DNA of 57,914 nucleotides from [Clostridium] symbiosum (GTDB lineage Bacteria > Bacillota > Clostridia > Lachnospirales > Lachnospiraceae). The stretch spans positions 1-57,914 of the forward strand of contig JAETSN010000023.1 of NCBI GenBank assembly GCA_021769625.1. The letters are read 5' to 3'. The notes under the pieces were generated by a model. It did not search any database. It was not told the DNA's origin and was given only the letters and a program-made list of their open reading frames with translations. Shown here piece after piece: positions 25,761 through 34,907 of this stretch. Numbering within the stretch: position 1 is the first letter of the stretch; every line of letters starts with the position of its first letter. Made by a program: the position numbers and the translations under genes.

Positions 25761-26296
25761 CGCTCCCTGAACTTTACCGCCTTTTCCCGGATCATCGGGA
25801 CGATCACTGCGATCAGGACCCACCATATATAGGTACCGCCAAACGCACCGCAGGCCATCAGCGTCCGCTGCAGGATACCTTCCTCACCCGAAATGCCGAA
25901 ATAAGAAAAGCCAAACAAAAATAAAAACATCGTCGCCGGATTTGTGATCCCTATCATGAAAGTAGAAATCACCATTTTTGCCGCCTCCGCAGCTTCCAGC
26001 CTCTCATCAAAGGGTTCCGTCTTTCCCAGAAGCAGGCGGATTCCCATAAACAGGATCAGGCTGCCGCCCAGCATATTGATGACGTTCTGATTACGTGAAA
26101 TAAAATCAGAAATGAGGGTGATCCCAAATATCCCCACACCCGCATAAATAGTGTCCGCAAAAGAGGATCCCAGCCCTGTCAGCAGTCCCGCCTTTCTCCC
26201 GTAACGGAACGTGCGCTGCACCGTCAGCGCGCCTATCGCTCCTCCCGGCACACCGAACACAAATCCGATCAGGATCCCCCGCAGGAAATAACTCAT
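25688..26296 (-). CDS. LysE-family transporter
   Basis: 202 residues from the ATG at 26296 (MSYFLRGILIGFVFGVPGG), with GGGGGAAAGG before it; the frame extends a further 12 codons upstream without a better site. The protein has six hydrophobic segments and the LysE-type motifs GVPGGAIGALTVQR, GSSFADTIYAG and GITNPATMFLFLF. The family exports amino acids or related solutes. The 3' end overlaps the convergent GNAT gene. Confidence 0.85.
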   Translation of the reverse strand: MSYFLRGILIGFVFGVPGGAIGALTVQRTFRYGRKAGLLTGLGSSFADTIYAGVGIFGITLISDFISRNQNVINMLGGSLILFMGIRLLLGKTEPFDERLEAAEAAKMVISTFMIGITNPATMFLFLFGFSYFGISGEEGILQRTLMACGAFGGTYIWWVLIAVIVPMIREKAVKFRERYLNKVFGTLLCLLSAVVFARIFF

Positions 26297-26404
26297 CTTG
26301 CCCTTTCCCCCGCTTTCTGCTTCACTGTGCAACTCCTGTCACTTTGATCGATACATACCGTATCGCAGCCCGGAACTTCCTGATGATCTTCCCTGTCACC
26401 ACTC

Positions 26405-27193
26405 TTATATGCATCGATTTCCCACCGCATTCCGCACCGCCTCATACACCGTATACTCATGATCAAAATGATATCCCAGTTTTTCCGCCAGCGCCGCGGA
26501 CCACTTATTCTGCGCATCCCAGCTCGGATACAGCCTGCGCTCTAAGCATTCCAGGATCAGCTTCGCCCCGCATATACAGGCAAACCCTCTCCTGCGATGA
26601 TCCGGCCTTGTGTCGATCTCGATCTCTATCCCGCCGATATAGCCGGAATAGGAGGACGCGCCGGAAACGGGCTCACCGTCCTTCAGCAAGACAACCCCCA
26701 GCCCGTATTTCTGATATTCGGTATAATTTTTATACAGAGACACCCAGTCCTTACACCACTCCACTTTCCTGCAGAAGCGGTACAATTCCTCGTCCATCAT
26801 CCGCAGTGTATACCCGGCAGGGACCGCCTCCGCAAATGCCCGCAGCTTCTCCCTGTCAAAAACATCCGGTTCCTTTTTTATCGCATACCTGACGGTCTTT
26901 TTTGCCTCTTTGCCCAAAACCTCCCCGATCATGTCACCCCACGCCCGATCCTGCGGCACCATGATCATAAAGCCCTCTTTGCCGTAAGTAAACTCAGAGA
27001 GGATAAATTCCCTCCCCGGCGCTCCCGCCAGAAAACAGAAATCTCCCAGCACCGCCATGGCGGAAACAGGCTTTTTGGGGGAGTCCGCATAAACGGTTCC
27101 CATCACGCCCTGCAGGCAGGACCAGATCATGGTCTCCTGCCACCCCTCAAACAACGGCGCCGCCTCTTTTGTATCTCTTAACGCATAGATCAT
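26405..27193 (-). CDS. GNAT-family acetyltransferase (Firmicutes GNAT_acetyltran type)
   Basis: 262 residues from ATG 27193 (MIYALRDTKEAAPLFEGWQE), chosen because GGGAGG lies 5 nt upstream. The GNAT motif is C-terminal: GIEIEIDTRPDHRRRGFA, CICGAKLILECLERRLYPSW, AAALAEKLGY-like (AALAEKLGYHFDHEY). The N-terminal 150 residues form the additional domain seen in this subfamily. The substrate is unknown. It probably lies in an operon with the EamA gene just upstream. Confidence 0.8.
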   Translation of the reverse strand: MIYALRDTKEAAPLFEGWQETMIWSCLQGVMGTVYADSPKKPVSAMAVLGDFCFLAGAPGREFILSEFTYGKEGFMIMVPQDRAWGDMIGEVLGKEAKKTVRYAIKKEPDVFDREKLRAFAEAVPAGYTLRMMDEELYRFCRKVEWCKDWVSLYKNYTEYQKYGLGVVLLKDGEPVSGASSYSGYIGGIEIEIDTRPDHRRRGFACICGAKLILECLERRLYPSWDAQNKWSAALAEKLGYHFDHEYTVYEAVRNAVGNRCI

Positions 27194-27212
27194 GCCGCCT
27201 CCCACTTTCTCC

Positions 27213-27626
27213 TCACACCACCATGATCAATGTCCCCGCCCCGATCAGGACACAGCCGATCAAAGACTTCACGGTAAACTGCTCATGCAGGAACACAAAC
27301 GCCAGCACCAGCGTGATCACCACGCTCAGCTTATCCACCGGCACTACTTTGGATGCCTCACCGATCTGAAGCGCCCTGTAATAGCAGAGCCACGAAGCCC
27401 CCGTGGCAAGCCCGGACAAAACCAGAAACAGCCAGCTCTTCCTGCTGATCTCCGACAGTCCGCTCTGCGCGTTTGTCAGAAAGACCATTCCCCACGCCAT
27501 AACGACGACCACCACCGTCCTGACTGCGGTAGCCAGATTGGAATTGACGCCGTCGATGCCGATCTTCGCCAGTATGGATGTAAGCGCCGCAAAGACCGCG
27601 GACAACAATGCAAATACAAACCACAT
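27213..27626 (-). CDS. EamA-family single-domain transporter
   Basis: 137 residues from ATG 27626 (MWFVFALLSAVFAALTSILA), preceded by AGAGG. It has five hydrophobic helices forming one EamA repeat, including the typical VPVDKLSVVITLVLAFVFLHE and GCVLIGAGTLIMV. Such half-size proteins work as dimers in the drug/metabolite transporter superfamily; the substrate is not predictable. Confidence 0.85.
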   Translation of the reverse strand: MWFVFALLSAVFAALTSILAKIGIDGVNSNLATAVRTVVVVVMAWGMVFLTNAQSGLSEISRKSWLFLVLSGLATGASWLCYYRALQIGEASKVVPVDKLSVVITLVLAFVFLHEQFTVKSLIGCVLIGAGTLIMVV

Positions 27627-27816
27627 ACATATCACCTCTCATTTAAAAGTCACAGCCGCCCCAACGCCCACTGCAGCGATTTTGGAACCCTGCTATAGAA
27701 TAATCTTCTCATATTCTGCTATTTTATCACATCTGCCTGCTTCTTACCATCAAAAACACGTACAAAGTCCTTTGCAGCATTCCACAGCATTCGCTGAATG
27801 CCCGCACAGACTCGGC

Positions 27817-29034
27817 TCACTCCAGACGGGCAGGTACATCCCGAGCTGAACTGTTACGCCTGCAGTCCCCCCTGCCGGCTGCCACCCGATACCCGATGCG
27901 CTCCATCCGCTGCCCCAGACCCTTCAGCGCATCCTCCTGTGTCGTCCTGCCTTCTCCATCTCCTACTGCTTTCCCGTTCTCTGCTCCGGTTCTGCCCTCT
28001 CCGCTTCCTCCTGTTTTCCCTCTCTCTCTTCCGGCTCCGTCCTCTCCGCTTCCTCCTGTTTTCCCTCTCTCTCTTCCGGCTCCGCCTTCCCCGCCGCTCT
28101 TCCCGTCATACAGGGCATAATATTCCCGCACATCATCCGGCGTCAGGTTCGGCATACAGACATTCGCCCCAGCCAGCATCCCCGCCTCCAGCCCCTGCGG
28201 ATGGATCGTGCCTAACGCCGTCGTGGCGGGCAGCAGTACATCGGGCAGCATAACACGGATCAGCCCCAGCAAAAACAACGTCAGTTCCATGCTCCCGGCA
28301 GGTTCCTTCCCAAAGGGCGTATCGCGCTGGGGAATAAAAGGACCGATCCCCACCATCTCCGGCTGCAGCTCATGGATAAACAGCAGATCCTCCGCCAGAT
28401 GCTCCGGAGCCTGCCCCGGGGAACCCACCATAAAGCCGCAGCCCGTCTGATATCCGATGTTCTTTAAATCAAACAGACAGCGCTTCCTGTTCTCCGGGGA
28501 GCAGGAAGCAGGATGAAGCATCCTGTAATGGGCGTCGTCCGCCGTTTCATGCCGCAGAAGATACCGGTCCGCCCCGGCGTCAAACCAACTCTGATAGACC
28601 GCCCTCGGATGCTCCCCCACCGACAAAGTGACGGCGCAGTCCGGATGCCTCCTCTTTACCGCCTCCACCAGCGCCGCGATCTCCTCCGGCTGATACCCCA
28701 TATCCTCCCCTCCCTGCAGCACAAAGGTACGATACCCCAGTTCATACCCCCTCCGACAGCATGCAAGGATCTCCTCCGGCGTCAGCCGATATCGCCTGAC
28801 CCTCCTGTTGGATGCGCGGATACCGCAGTAATAACAGTCGTTTTTACAGTGATTTGTAAACTCGATCAGTCCGCGGACATAGACATCCTTTCCGTAGTAC
28901 TGTTCCCGCAGCCTTCTCGCCCTCCGGAACAGTTCCCCGGAAAGCGCCTCATCCCGCCCCCGCAGCAGCGTTATAAATTCCGAGCGGGAAAGTACTCTTT
29001 CCCGCTCTAATTTTTCCAGTAGTATTTCCTGCAT
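27817..29034 (-). CDS. hydE: [FeFe] hydrogenase maturation radical SAM protein HydE
   Basis: 405 residues from ATG 29034 (MQEILLEKLERERVLS), chosen because GGGAGAAG lies 3 nt upstream; a longer frame has only TTG. The radical SAM motif is CKNDCYYCGIR (C63, C67, C70), followed by YRLTPEEIL and VLQGGEDMGY. VMPNLTP-like CMPNLTPDDVREYYALYDGK marks the C-terminal region, and the ending IGYRVAAGRGD is conserved. Between these lies an insertion of about 55-60 Gly/Glu/Arg-rich residues. HydE acts with HydG and HydF in H-cluster assembly. The AI-2E family gene ends 32 nt upstream. Confidence 0.93.
   Translation of the reverse strand: MQEILLEKLERERVLSRSEFITLLRGRDEALSGELFRRARRLREQYYGKDVYVRGLIEFTNHCKNDCYYCGIRASNRRVRRYRLTPEEILACCRRGYELGYRTFVLQGGEDMGYQPEEIAALVEAVKRRHPDCAVTLSVGEHPRAVYQSWFDAGADRYLLRHETADDAHYRMLHPASCSPENRKRCLFDLKNIGYQTGCGFMVGSPGQAPEHLAEDLLFIHELQPEMVGIGPFIPQRDTPFGKEPAGSMELTLFLLGLIRVMLPDVLLPATTALGTIHPQGLEAGMLAGANVCMPNLTPDDVREYYALYDGKSGGEGGAGRERGKTGGSGEDGAGRERGKTGGSGEGRTGAENGKAVGDGEGRTTQEDALKGLGQRMERIGYRVAAGRGDCRRNSSARDVPARLE
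27996..28085 (-). repeat. Tandem 45-bp repeat inside hydE
   Basis: Two adjacent 45-bp units (27996-28040 and 28041-28085) differ at a single position, and degenerate half-units lie on both sides. They encode GRERGKTGGSGEDGA-like 15-residue repeats between YALYDGK and the conserved C-terminus. The near identity suggests recent duplication. Confidence 0.85.
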
Positions 29035-29066
29035 AAACTTCTCCCGGTATGCATTCTTCAAAAATC

Positions 29067-30212
29067 TTACTTTCCGCCTCTCAAAGCATTCCTCTTATTC
29101 ACGCTGTCTCTCAGCAGCGCATAACCCGTCGACAGCAGAGGGATAAACACCAGCATCCCCATAACGCCGAACAAGCTGCCGCCCACGCTGACGGCCATCA
29201 GCACCCAGATGGAAGGCAGCCCCACGGAATTTCCCACTACTTTCGGATAGATCAGATTGCCTTCTATCTGCTGCAATACCAGAAACAGCACCGCAAACCA
29301 CAACGCCTGCACGGGGTCGTTGATCAGGATCAGAAAAATCCCCACGGCGCATCCGATAAAAGCTCCCACGACAGGGACTAACGATGTGACCGCGATCAAA
29401 GCTCCCACGACAAGTGCGTAAGGCATACGGAAAATACTCATAAAAACAACAAACATTGTGCCCAGGATCACCGCCTCAAGGCATTGTCCGGTGATAAAGC
29501 TGCTGAAATTCTTATATAAAAGGCTGCAGGCCTCCAATATTTTATTTCCGATACGCGCCGGCAGATAGGCAGAGAGGATTCTCCGTCCCTGGTTCGCCAG
29601 CCGTTCCTTCTGTGCCAGGATATACAGGGCAAACACAAACGCGATCACCATGCCCACCACGCCGGATATGATGCTGCCCGCCATACTGACGGTAGAACCC
29701 AGCATATCGCCGGCGCCGTTTTTCAGAAAATGGATCAGGTTATTCAGGACCTCATCCCATTTGATCTCCGTTGAACCAAGCCTGTCTGCCCAATCCGCCA
29801 GCACAGGATTTTCTTCAGCAAGCCGCTCGGCTTCCAATGCCGACTGCTCCATAAAAGCGGGTATCTTCTTCCCTATCTCCGTGACGGTTGCCCCCATCTG
29901 CGGCAGCACCATCCCCACGACCGCCGCCAAAACCAGTGCGATCAGCAAAAGCGACAATACGATGCCGAGAGGCCGCTTCAGCTTTTTTGCCCTCTCCCCT
30001 CTCAGGCGCCCCAGCAGCCTTTCTTCGATCCATTTCATCGGTATGTTCAATACGAAAGCGACAGCCCCTCCGTAGAGGAACGGCTTCAAAATACCTGCCA
30101 GAAAAAGGACTCCGTAAAATATTTTCTCGCTGTAAATGACCGCCAGCGCCAAAACAGCCGCCAGCACCATCAATCTTTTTATCTGTTTTATCTTTTCCCT
30201 GTCAAACTCCAT
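29067..30212 (-). CDS. AI-2E family transporter (PerM/YdiK-like permease)
   Basis: 381 residues. The N-terminal pair of membrane segments is followed by a soluble middle region and five more segments. The family-typical C-terminal motif PVVGAFIGCAVGIFLIL and EGNLIYPKVVGNSVGLPS is present. Members export signalling molecules or act in Na+/H+ exchange; AI-2 export itself is proven only for a few. GGGAG precedes the ATG. Confidence 0.9.
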   Translation of the reverse strand: MEFDREKIKQIKRLMVLAAVLALAVIYSEKIFYGVLFLAGILKPFLYGGAVAFVLNIPMKWIEERLLGRLRGERAKKLKRPLGIVLSLLLIALVLAAVVGMVLPQMGATVTEIGKKIPAFMEQSALEAERLAEENPVLADWADRLGSTEIKWDEVLNNLIHFLKNGAGDMLGSTVSMAGSIISGVVGMVIAFVFALYILAQKERLANQGRRILSAYLPARIGNKILEACSLLYKNFSSFITGQCLEAVILGTMFVVFMSIFRMPYALVVGALIAVTSLVPVVGAFIGCAVGIFLILINDPVQALWFAVLFLVLQQIEGNLIYPKVVGNSVGLPSIWVLMAVSVGGSLFGVMGMLVFIPLLSTGYALLRDSVNKRNALRGGK

Positions 30213-30309
30213 ATCATAAACTCCCGATCTAAAATTTCTGCGCCCGAATAAAATTGTCCTGCTTTTCTACTTTCTATTGCGCTATTATACCATAATAGCG
30301 GCTCCTGTT

Positions 30310-30366
30310 TTAACCCTTATTTCTCCCCATAATATGTTCTGCATCATCATCCCATACTTTTATCAT
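30310..30366 (-). pseudogene. Remnant of a Txe/YoeB-type toxin gene
   Basis: An 18-codon frame overlaps the antitoxin stop codon (ATGA) in the manner of a type II toxin-antitoxin operon. It begins MIKVWDDDAEH, the typical YoeB/Txe N-terminus, then loses similarity and stops. All catalytic residues are missing. Confidence 0.6.
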
Positions 30367-30632
30367 TCATCCACCTCAATAAGCGCATGCTCTGTTCCAA
30401 GTCCTTTTTCCAACCTGTCTATTGAATCGTGGAGCTTCCGCTGATTGGCGGGATTATAAAAATCATCCGTTCTTGTTGTTATTTCAAACGGAATCCCTCC
30501 TGTTCTCAATACCTGCCTGAGAAAAATATTGACTGCCGTTGTCATATTTAATCCCATATCAGACAATATTGCCTCCGCCCGTTTTTTTAAATCTTCCTCA
30601 ATCCTGACATTTACATTGATCGTGTTCGCCAT
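30363..30632 (-). CDS. relB: RelB/DinJ-family antitoxin
   Basis: 89 residues, AGGAGG before ATG. The N-terminal ribbon-helix-helix (TINVNVRIEEDLKKRAEAIL) and LNMTTAVNIFLRQVLRTGGI are characteristic of RelB/DinJ. The C-terminal half (RKLHDSIDRLEKGLGTEHAL) is the toxin-wrapping helix. Its toxin is reduced to an 18-codon stub, so it is an orphan antitoxin that may repress its own strong promoter or cross-neutralise another toxin. Confidence 0.9.
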   Translation of the reverse strand: MANTINVNVRIEEDLKKRAEAILSDMGLNMTTAVNIFLRQVLRTGGIPFEITTRTDDFYNPANQRKLHDSIDRLEKGLGTEHALIEVDE

Positions 30633-30686
30633 TGGATATTCCTCCTAAAAATGAATAAAATAATTTAATGATACTTTTATTGCACA

Positions 30687-30715
30687 ATTATACTGCATTT
30701 TATGTACACGGTCAA
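30687..30715 (-). promoter_or_regulatory. relB promoter
   Basis: Minus-strand TTGACC (30710-30715), 17-bp spacer, TATAAT (30687-30692), about 55 nt before the start codon. Confidence 0.7.
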
Positions 30716-30850
30716 TAAATTTATTGTATTTTCATTACAATCCAATTTTATTATAAAAATCTTCGTTATACTTTTTGTCAGGCAGCATCATCGCCTGCAA
30801 TAAAGACGCTGTACACTCTTTTTCTTTGCCTGTCTCCCCGTAAAGCAGGT

Positions 30851-30982
30851 ATGCTCCACAAGCCCTTTCGTCCAAAACGGCAGGATATCCTGCGGTTCGA
30901 TGCGACAGCCGAAGAACTGGGGGAAATTGCTCTGCGGAAGGAAGAAATTGACCGTTTTCGGAAGAAGAGGCGCAAAAAATAA
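30851..30982 (+). pseudogene. Possible gene remnant (43 codons)
   Basis: A plus-strand frame reads MLHKPFRPKRQDILRFDATA, then EELGEIALRKEEIDRFRKKR and ends in KK. It looks like the basic C-terminal helix of a larger protein, but no RBS or family is evident and it ends inside the purL terminator. Support is weak. Confidence 0.25.
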
Positions 30983-31014
30983 CTCTCCCCTGAGCATCCC
31001 GCCCGGAGGAGAGT
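30974..31014 (-). terminator. purL intrinsic terminator
   Basis: On the minus strand ACTCTCC and GGAGAGT pair around a GC-rich loop, followed by TATTTTTT (T-run 30974-30979), 15 nt after the purL stop codon. Confidence 0.75.
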
Positions 31015-31028
31015 ACTTTCAAAATCTC

Positions 31029-34000
31029 CTATCTGAAATACTTCACGCCCGCCTCAAAGATCTTCAGATCCTGTTCCCCGTAGATATTGATCGCGACGCC
31101 CTCGCCCCGGCGTTCCGAATGTGCCATCTTTCCGAGACACCTGCCGTCCGGCGATGTGATACCCTCGACCGCACGGTAGGAACCGTTGATATTGTACTCC
31201 TCATCCATGGAAACCCTGCCGTCCATATCCACATACTGGGTCGCCACCTGTCCGTTCGCGAACAGTTTATCAAGCCACTCCCTGGATGCCACAAACCTTC
31301 CTTCCCCGTGGGATGCCGGGTTCACATAAGTCTTGCCTGCCTCCGCCAGGGAAAGCCATGGAGACTTATCGGAAACAACCTTGATATACGCCATCTTGGA
31401 GATATGGCGGTTCACCGTGTTAAAAGTCAGCGTCGGAGAGTCCTCGTTTTGTCCCACGATCTCCCCGCAGGGCACAAGCCCCAGCTTGATCAGCGCCTGA
31501 AACCCGTTGCAGATACCGAGTGCCAGCCCGTCCCGCTCGTTCAAAAGCTTCTGCACTGCTTCCTTTATCTTTTCATTCTGAAAAGCCGTGGCAAAGAACT
31601 TCGCGCTGCCGTCCGGCTCGTCGCCGGCGGAAAAGCCGCCCGGGAACATAATGATCTGGGACTGGGCGATCGCCCTTTCAAATACTTCCACGGACTCCCG
31701 GATATCCTGCGCCGTCCGGTTCTTAAACACCTTTGTGACAACCTCCGCCCCCGCGTTCCGGAAAGCCTTCTCCGAATCATACTCACAGTTTGTTCCCGGA
31801 AAAACAGGGATAAATACAGTGGGCCTTGCCACCTTATGTCTGCATACATAAACAGAATCCGTCCTGTAAACCGGACTCTCCACCGCAGATACATCTTTCG
31901 ACGCCTTATAAGGGAATACCTTATCCAGCTTCCCTCTCCAGCTCTCCAGCGCTTCCTCCATGGAAATCTTTATGTCACCGTAGACAAACGCAGCCTCCTT
32001 TGTCACCTCCGCGATCATGCGGTAATCCACATCCAGATTATCCGCCGTCTTCTCCAGTTCCTCGATCTTTGCCGCATCCACCTCCGCGATGATATTGCCC
32101 AGTCCGCAGGCAAACAGCTCTTCCTCCTCGATCTTCTCCGGATCAAAACGAACGCCCAGTTTATTGCCGAATGCCATTCTGGAAACCGCCGCGCAGATTC
32201 CCTTCGCATCCACCGCATAGGCAGAGACAAGGATCCCTTCCTTCATCAGCGCCGAAATGCCCTCGTACAGCTCCAGTACATTTGCATAATTCGGTATATC
32301 ATACTCATCCACATCGATCTTAAAGTAAACCAGCTTATTGCCAGCCGATTTCAATTCCGGCGTCAGGATATCCTGCTCCTTCGCCACATCCACCGCAAAG
32401 GACACCAAAGTAGGCGGCACATCGATGTCATTGAAAGTGCCGGACATGGAATCCTTGCCGCCGATGGAGGGAAGCCCGAATCCCACCTGCGCGTCATAAG
32501 CCCCGAGAAGCGCCGCAAAAGGCTGGCTCCATCTCTCGGGCCGCTCGCTCATCCTGCGGAAATATTCCTGGAATGTAAAGCGGATCTTCCTGCAGTCGCC
32601 GCCCGCCGCCACGATCTTCGCCATGGACTCCGTCACCGCGTACACCGCGCCGTGATAGGGACTCCAGGATGAAATATCCGGATCATACCCGTAACTCATC
32701 ATCGTGACCGTGTCCGTTTTTCCCGATAAAACGGGAAGCTTCGCCGCCATCACCTGTGTCTCCGTCAACTGATATTTTCCGCCGTAGGGCATCAGCACGC
32801 TCCCCGCGCCGATGGAAGAATCGAACATCTCCACAAGCCCCTTCTGGGAGCAGACGTTCAGATCTGACAGTTCTGTCAGCCACGCTTTTTTCAGATCGTC
32901 TTCCTTAAGCGCCTCTTCCACAGCCGGAATTGCGATCTTTTTCAACCGGTTCTCTTCTCTGGAAGGTATCGCCACTTTCACTGAAGTCTCCTGATGTGCG
33001 CCGTTGGTATCGAGGAAAGCCCTCGCGATATTGACGATCTCTTTTCCGCGCCATTTCAGGATCAGCCTCGGCTCCTTCGTCACCTTTGCCACGATGACTG
33101 CCTCTAAATTCTCCTCCGCCGCATAGTCCAGAAACTCCTCCGCATCCTTCGGAGAGACGACCACCGCCATACGCTCCTGAGATTCGGAGATCGCAAGTTC
33201 CGTGCCGTCAAGCCCGGCATATTTTTTCGGTACCTTATCCAGATCTACGACAAGGCCGTCCGCCAGCTCCCCGATCGCCACCGACACGCCGCCCGCGCCG
33301 AAATCGTTGCATTTTTTGATCAGCTTCGAAACCTCTTCCCGCCTGAATAACCTCTGTATTTTTCTCTCTGTCGGCGCATTTCCCTTCTGCACCTCCGCGC
33401 CGCAGACCAGCGTGGATTCCTCGGTGTGGGCTTTCGAGGAACCGGTGGCGCCGCCGCAGCCGTCCCTCCCCGTCCTGCCGCCCAGCAGGATGATATAGTC
33501 GCCGGGATCGGAACTTTCCCGGATCACATTCCTTCTCGGCGCCGCCCCCATGACTGCGCCGATCTCCATTCTCTTCGCCACGTAGTTCGGGTGATAGATC
33601 TCCTTCACATACCCCGTGGCAAGTCCCACCTGATTCCCGTAGGAGGAGTAGCCTTTCGCCGCACCTCTCACCAGCCTCGCCTGGGAAAGTTTTCCCTTCA
33701 GCGTCTTAGAGGCAGGCTGCGTGGGATCCGCCGCGCCGGTGACCCGCATCGCCTGATATACATATCCTCTCCCCGACAGGGGGTCTCTGATGGCGCCGCC
33801 AAGGCAGGTCGCCGCACCGCCGAAAGGCTCGATCTCCGTCGGATGGTTGTGCGTCTCATTTTTGAAAAACACCAGCCATTCCTCCGTGACCTTTCCCTCG
33901 CCGTAGTCCATTTCCACCGGCACCACGATAGAGCAGGCGTTGATCTCATCGGATACTTCCATATCCTGAAGCTTCCCCTCCGCCCGCAGCTTTTTCATCG

Positions 34001-34844
34001 CCATCAGCGCGATATCCATCAGACAGATATATTTGTCGTCCCGCCCTTCATAGATCTCTTCCCTGGTGTCCAGATAACTCTGGTAAGTCATCTCCAGCGG
34101 TTCCTTATAATAGCCTTCCCCGAATTCCACTTCTTTTAATTCCGTCGCAAAGGTAGTATGGCGGCAATGGTCTGACCAGTAGGTATCCAGCACGCGGATC
34201 TCTGTCATGGAAGGATCTCTCTTCTCCTCCTCCCTAAAATAGCGCTGAATATGTAAGAAATCCCGGAATGTCATGGCGAGATTCAAAGAACCGTACAGCT
34301 TCTTTAACTCCGCCTCCTCCTCTTCCCTGAATCCCTCCAATATCCTGACATCTTCCGGCTCCTCGTAGACCGTCACCAGCGTCTCTGGTTTTTCCAGTCC
34401 GGTCTCCCTCGAATCCACCGGATTGATACAGTAATGCCGGATCTGCTCAAACTCTTCCTCCGAAACATCGCCGATGACCATATAAGTCACGGCTGTCCGG
34501 ATGATCGGTTCCTCATCCTCCTTCAGAAATTTCACACACTGCAGCGCGGAATCCGCACGCTGATCGAACTGTCCCGGCAGGTATTCCACGCTGAATACCC
34601 TTGCGCCCGCGGGAATGTCGATCTTTTCTTCATAATAAATATCTACCGGCGGTTCCGAGAAAACACACTTAAGAGCCGATGCAAATACAGCATCACTCAA
34701 GTTTTCCACATCGTAGCGGATAAACATCCTGACATTTTCCACGGAAGTGATCTGCAGGTAACTGCGGATCTCCTCCTGAAGCTGCTTTGCCGCCGCCGCA
34801 AAAGGTGCTTTCTTTTCCACATAAATACGTTTTACGTTTCCCAT
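31029..34844 (-). CDS. purL: Phosphoribosylformylglycinamidine synthase (single-chain FGAM synthase)
   Basis: 1271 residues, the large single-chain form that combines PurL and PurQ functions. The N-terminal PurS-like linker is followed by two AIRS-type ATP-binding halves (DTYWSDHCRHTTF, ETHNHPTEIEPFGGAATCLGG; later LPSIGGKDSMSGTF). The C-terminal glutamine amidotransferase has FIPVFPGTNCEYDSEKAF, the nucleophile in LGICNGFQALIKLGL and the NPASHGEGRF loop. It makes FGAM from FGAR, glutamine and ATP in purine synthesis. No purine riboswitch is seen in the 63-nt gap upstream. Confidence 0.97.
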   Translation of the reverse strand: MGNVKRIYVEKKAPFAAAAKQLQEEIRSYLQITSVENVRMFIRYDVENLSDAVFASALKCVFSEPPVDIYYEEKIDIPAGARVFSVEYLPGQFDQRADSALQCVKFLKEDEEPIIRTAVTYMVIGDVSEEEFEQIRHYCINPVDSRETGLEKPETLVTVYEEPEDVRILEGFREEEEAELKKLYGSLNLAMTFRDFLHIQRYFREEEKRDPSMTEIRVLDTYWSDHCRHTTFATELKEVEFGEGYYKEPLEMTYQSYLDTREEIYEGRDDKYICLMDIALMAMKKLRAEGKLQDMEVSDEINACSIVVPVEMDYGEGKVTEEWLVFFKNETHNHPTEIEPFGGAATCLGGAIRDPLSGRGYVYQAMRVTGAADPTQPASKTLKGKLSQARLVRGAAKGYSSYGNQVGLATGYVKEIYHPNYVAKRMEIGAVMGAAPRRNVIRESSDPGDYIILLGGRTGRDGCGGATGSSKAHTEESTLVCGAEVQKGNAPTERKIQRLFRREEVSKLIKKCNDFGAGGVSVAIGELADGLVVDLDKVPKKYAGLDGTELAISESQERMAVVVSPKDAEEFLDYAAEENLEAVIVAKVTKEPRLILKWRGKEIVNIARAFLDTNGAHQETSVKVAIPSREENRLKKIAIPAVEEALKEDDLKKAWLTELSDLNVCSQKGLVEMFDSSIGAGSVLMPYGGKYQLTETQVMAAKLPVLSGKTDTVTMMSYGYDPDISSWSPYHGAVYAVTESMAKIVAAGGDCRKIRFTFQEYFRRMSERPERWSQPFAALLGAYDAQVGFGLPSIGGKDSMSGTFNDIDVPPTLVSFAVDVAKEQDILTPELKSAGNKLVYFKIDVDEYDIPNYANVLELYEGISALMKEGILVSAYAVDAKGICAAVSRMAFGNKLGVRFDPEKIEEEELFACGLGNIIAEVDAAKIEELEKTADNLDVDYRMIAEVTKEAAFVYGDIKISMEEALESWRGKLDKVFPYKASKDVSAVESPVYRTDSVYVCRHKVARPTVFIPVFPGTNCEYDSEKAFRNAGAEVVTKVFKNRTAQDIRESVEVFERAIAQSQIIMFPGGFSAGDEPDGSAKFFATAFQNEKIKEAVQKLLNERDGLALGICNGFQALIKLGLVPCGEIVGQNEDSPTLTFNTVNRHISKMAYIKVVSDKSPWLSLAEAGKTYVNPASHGEGRFVASREWLDKLFANGQVATQYVDMDGRVSMDEEYNINGSYRAVEGITSPDGRCLGKMAHSERRGEGVAINIYGEQDLKIFEAGVKYFR

Positions 34845-34907
34845 CTTCCAGATATTTTCCTCCTTAATATAGAATGCCTCAGAGCCCTCCCGCCCTGAAG
34901 CACTTAT

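Noticed and set aside
30735-31022. 95-codon minus-strand frame between relB and purL
   Set aside because: It begins only 7 nt downstream of the purL stop, runs through the purL terminator, lacks an RBS and resembles no family.
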